Source: Betaproteobacteria bacterium
GTDB taxonomy: Bacteria; Pseudomonadota; Gammaproteobacteria; Burkholderiales; Rhodocyclaceae
Reading direction: 5' to 3'
Length of the DNA stretch: 64,000 nt
Assembly: GCA_016208415.1 (NCBI GenBank)
Contig: JACQYB010000044.1
Location: 1-64,000, forward strand
Shown here: positions 62,019 through 64,000 of the stretch, one piece after another
How positions within the stretch are numbered: the first letter of the stretch is position 1
Layout: every line of letters starts with the position of its first letter
Program-made: the position numbers and the translations under genes
Notes under the pieces: generated by a model
What the model was told of the DNA's origin: nothing
Database searches by the model: none
The model's input: the letters and a program-made list of their open reading frames with translations, nothing else

Positions 62019-63106
62019 CGGCCGCGGCCCCGGACCGCGTCCCGGTCATTGCCGTCACTGCCGGCGAACCCGCCGGCATCGGCCCGGAGTTGTGCCTGCA
62101 ACTGGCCTTGCGGCGCGCGTGGCCGGCGCGCCTGGTGGTACTGGGCGACGCGGCGCTACTGCAGGAGACGGCCACGCGCCTGGGCCTGCACCTGGCGCTG
62201 CGGGACTACCGTCCCGACAACGCCGGCCCACTTCCGGGCACGCTGGAAGTCCTGCACCTGCCGCTGGCCGCACCCGCCACCCCCGGCCGCCTCGACCCCG
62301 CCAATGCCCGCCACGTACTGGCGCTGCTCGACCGCGCGGCGGACGGCTGCCTGGCCGGCGAGTTCGACGCCATGGTCACCGCGCCGGTGCACAAGAGCGT
62401 CATCAACGACGCCGGCATCGCCTTCTCCGGCCACACAGAATACCTGGCCAGCCGCACCGGCACGGCGCGGGTGGTGATGATGCTCATGGCGCCGCGCGCC
62501 GGCGGCTGGCTAAGGGTGGCCCTGGCCACCACCCACCTGCCGCTGCGCGCCGTGGCCGACGCCATCACCCCCGACAGCCTGGAGCAGACGCTGCGCATCC
62601 TCGACCTCGGCCTGCGTGAGCGCTTCGGACTGGCGGCGCCCCACATCCTGGTGGCCGGCCTCAACCCCCACGCCGGCGAGGGCGGGCACCTCGGGCGGGA
62701 GGAAATCGAAGTCATCATCCCCGTGCTGGAGAAGCTGAGCGCCGAGGGCATGCACCTCGCCGGGCCACTGCCGGCCGACACTCTGTTCGTCCCGCAGCAG
62801 CTCGACCGCGCCGACTGCGTGCTCGCCATGTACCACGACCAGGGCCTGCCGGTGCTCAAGCACGTGGGTTTCGAGCACGGCGTCAATGTCACCGTGGGCC
62901 TGCCCATCATCCGCACCTCCCCCGACCACGGCACCGCGCTGGACCTGGCCGGCAGCGGCCGCGCCGACTGCGGCAGCATGGCGGCGGCCATGGAGGTGGC
63001 GCTGTCCATGGCGCGCGCCGGGCCGCCCCATGGCGACATGCGCCCCCTCGGGGGGCAGAGAAGCGTGGGGGTCCTCGCCATGGTGCGCGCCGGCGCCGCC
63101 CCATGA
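62015..63106 (+). CDS. pdxA: 4-hydroxythreonine-4-phosphate dehydrogenase PdxA, with repeat-encoded C-terminal tail
   Basis: 363 residues from a TTG at 62015 that overlaps the surA stop; GGAGG lies 5 bp before it. PdxA motifs: [101 protein letters not shown]. The enzyme makes the ring precursor of pyridoxal phosphate. The final 30 or so residues ([22 protein letters not shown]) come from a reversed gene-junction repeat and are not part of the family. Confidence 0.96.
   Translation: MTAAAPDRVPVIAVTAGEPAGIGPELCLQLALRRAWPARLVVLGDAALLQETATRLGLHLALRDYRPDNAGPLPGTLEVLHLPLAAPATPGRLDPANARHVLALLDRAADGCLAGEFDAMVTAPVHKSVINDAGIAFSGHTEYLASRTGTARVVMMLMAPRAGGWLRVALATTHLPLRAVADAITPDSLEQTLRILDLGLRERFGLAAPHILVAGLNPHAGEGGHLGREEIEVIIPVLEKLSAEGMHLAGPLPADTLFVPQQLDRADCVLAMYHDQGLPVLKHVGFEHGVNVTVGLPIIRTSPDHGTALDLAGSGRADCGSMAAAMEVALSMARAGPPHGDMRPLGGQRSVGVLAMVRAGAAP
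63008..63080. repeat. Gene-junction repeat, reversed, inside the pdxA 3' end
   Basis: Read on the minus strand it has CCCCCACGCTTCTCTGCC, CCCCGAGGGGG, CGCATGTCGCC and GGGGCGGCCCGGCG, matching the units at 48541 and 51911. It stays open in the pdxA frame. Confidence 0.8.
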
Positions 63107-63882
63107 GCGGCGGACACGTCGCCCGCAAGCGCTTCGGTCAGAACTTTCTCGTCGACGAGGGCGTGATCCGCGACATCGTCGCCGCCATCGCCCCGCGCCA
63201 CGACGACCGCATGGTGGAGATCGGCCCCGGCCTGGGCGCGCTCACCCGCCCCCTGCTGGAGCGCCTCGACTGCCTGCACGTGGTGGAGATCGACCGCGAC
63301 CTGGTGGCGCGGCTGCGCCGCGCCCACGACCCGCAGCGCCTGGTGATCCACGAGGGCGACGCCCTGCGCTTCGACTTTTCCACCCTCGGACCGGCGCTGC
63401 GCATCGTCGGCAACCTGCCCTACAACATCTCCTCGCCGTTGCTGTTCCGCTTCGCCGAAGCCGCGCAAGCGCTGCGGGACGTGCACGTCATGCTGCAGCG
63501 CGAGGTGGTGGAGCGCATGGTGGCGGCCCCCGGCGGCGGTGAGTACGGGCGGCTGTCAGTGATGCTGCAGTACCGCTTCGTCATGGAATGGGTGCTGCAC
63601 GTGCCGCCGGACGCATTCCGACCGCAGCCCAGGGTGGAGTCCGCAGTGGTGCGCATGGTGCCGCGCCCGGCCGCAGAATGCACCGCCCGCGACGAAGCGC
63701 TGCTGTCACGGGTGGTGGCGGCGGCCTTTTCCCAGCGCCGCAAGATGCTGCGCAACACCCTGCGCGGAGTGCTGGCGGAACCGGACTTCGCCGCGCTAGG
63801 CATCTCCCCCACCGCCCGCGCCGAGGAACTGGCGGTGGCGGACTACGTTCGCATCGCCGACCATCTGGCAGGGAGGCCATGA
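63103..63882 (+). CDS. rsmA: 16S rRNA (adenine1518/1519-N6)-dimethyltransferase RsmA
   Basis: 259 residues. [21 protein letters not shown] at the start, the SAM loop [18 protein letters not shown], the catalytic [14 protein letters not shown] and the late [16 protein letters not shown] are diagnostic of KsgA/RsmA. It dimethylates two adenines near the 3' end of 16S rRNA in the last steps of subunit assembly. It overlaps the pdxA stop (ATGA), so both are translated together. Confidence 0.97.
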   Translation: MSGGHVARKRFGQNFLVDEGVIRDIVAAIAPRHDDRMVEIGPGLGALTRPLLERLDCLHVVEIDRDLVARLRRAHDPQRLVIHEGDALRFDFSTLGPALRIVGNLPYNISSPLLFRFAEAAQALRDVHVMLQREVVERMVAAPGGGEYGRLSVMLQYRFVMEWVLHVPPDAFRPQPRVESAVVRMVPRPAAECTARDEALLSRVVAAAFSQRRKMLRNTLRGVLAEPDFAALGISPTARAEELAVADYVRIADHLAGRP

Positions 63883-63919
63883 CTGGCCGCTGCGGCAGCG
63901 CTTTCTTCCGCGCCGGTCT

Positions 63920-64000
63920 TCACTCCCGCGGCCACGCCCTCAGCACGATCTCGTCAAACCCGCTGCCCTTCGGCAGCGTGCCGAAGGCATAGCCCCAGTC
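63920..64000 (-). CDS. C-terminal end of a minus-strand gene cut by the window
   Basis: Reading from base 64000 the minus strand gives DWGYAFGTLPKGSGFDEIVL then RAWPRE and a TGA at 63920-63922. The frame is open to the window edge and converges on rsmA, leaving 37 bp between the stops. Codons look like real coding sequence. The family cannot be told from 26 residues. Confidence 0.6.
   Translation of the reverse strand, partial: DWGYAFGTLPKGSGFDEIVLRAWPRE

Noticed and set aside
1-64000. tRNA or rRNA genes
   Set aside because: No cloverleaf with a conserved T-loop (GGTTCRAAT) or rRNA core sequence was found by reading both strands.

Overview
The window is high-GC DNA from one bacterial chromosome. 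The gene content points to a betaproteobacterium, most likely of the Rhodocyclales (Azoarcus/Thauera/Zoogloea-like) type. The evidence is lptD-surA-pdxA-ksgA in order with amgK-murU divergent, ubiquinone genes ubiA and ubiD, a TusE/DsrC-family protein, an NAD-type formate dehydrogenase, a PEP-CTERM sorted protein and a ChpA/PilL-type chemotaxis kinase. This assignment is inference; no rRNA or tRNA gene is present to confirm it.

Layout. 1-7.5 kb: the 3' part of a ChpA/PilL hybrid kinase, a YceI protein and ComM. 7.5-9 kb: a small accessory patch with an intact ccdAB module, an orphan C-terminal tail of an RTX-type protein and a wrecked antitoxin/MazF-like pair. 9-18 kb: a broken Bcr/CflA transporter, an MFS transporter, a rhodanese, a MazG-like enzyme, a BamE-like lipoprotein, an iron alcohol dehydrogenase, a monooxygenase and a large membrane patatin. 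18-23 kb: a TetR-controlled HlyD/MacB-type ABC export operon and a DUF4399 protein. 23-27 kb: a lipoprotein hydrolase and a CHASE2 protein. 27-32 kb: ridA, recG (with an internal amber stop), an RTX-like gene (also with an amber stop) and ubiA. 32-43.5 kb: a CotH-like protein, folE, a TrhA/hemolysin III protein, a fused FdsG-FdsB plus FdsA formate dehydrogenase, a PEP-CTERM spherulin-4 protein, a MetY-type sulfhydrylase and an SDR. 44-49 kb: an RTX calcium-binding repeat protein with a strong terminator, a cytochrome c'-like protein overlapping ubiD, a membrane protein and a phosphoribosyltransferase. 49-56 kb: murI, tusE, ackA-pta and a GCS2 ligase with a coupled small ORF. 56-64 kb: murU-amgK divergent from lptD-surA-pdxA-ksgA.

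The most striking signal is dispersed repeat DNA interacting with genes. Six REPIN-like inverted repeats (GTGGGAGCGGGCTTGCCCGCG...) are present, two of them translated inside coding sequences (FdsA and the alcohol dehydrogenase). A second family of about 70 bp units carries a gene stop at one end and a gene ATG at the other, and joins pta to ackA. Three longer palindromic MITE-like elements sit at 18.1, 22.0 and 53.8 kb. Five genes are visibly broken (MFS, antitoxin, mazF-like, recG, RTX). Each break could be real decay or a sequence error, and re-sequencing would decide.
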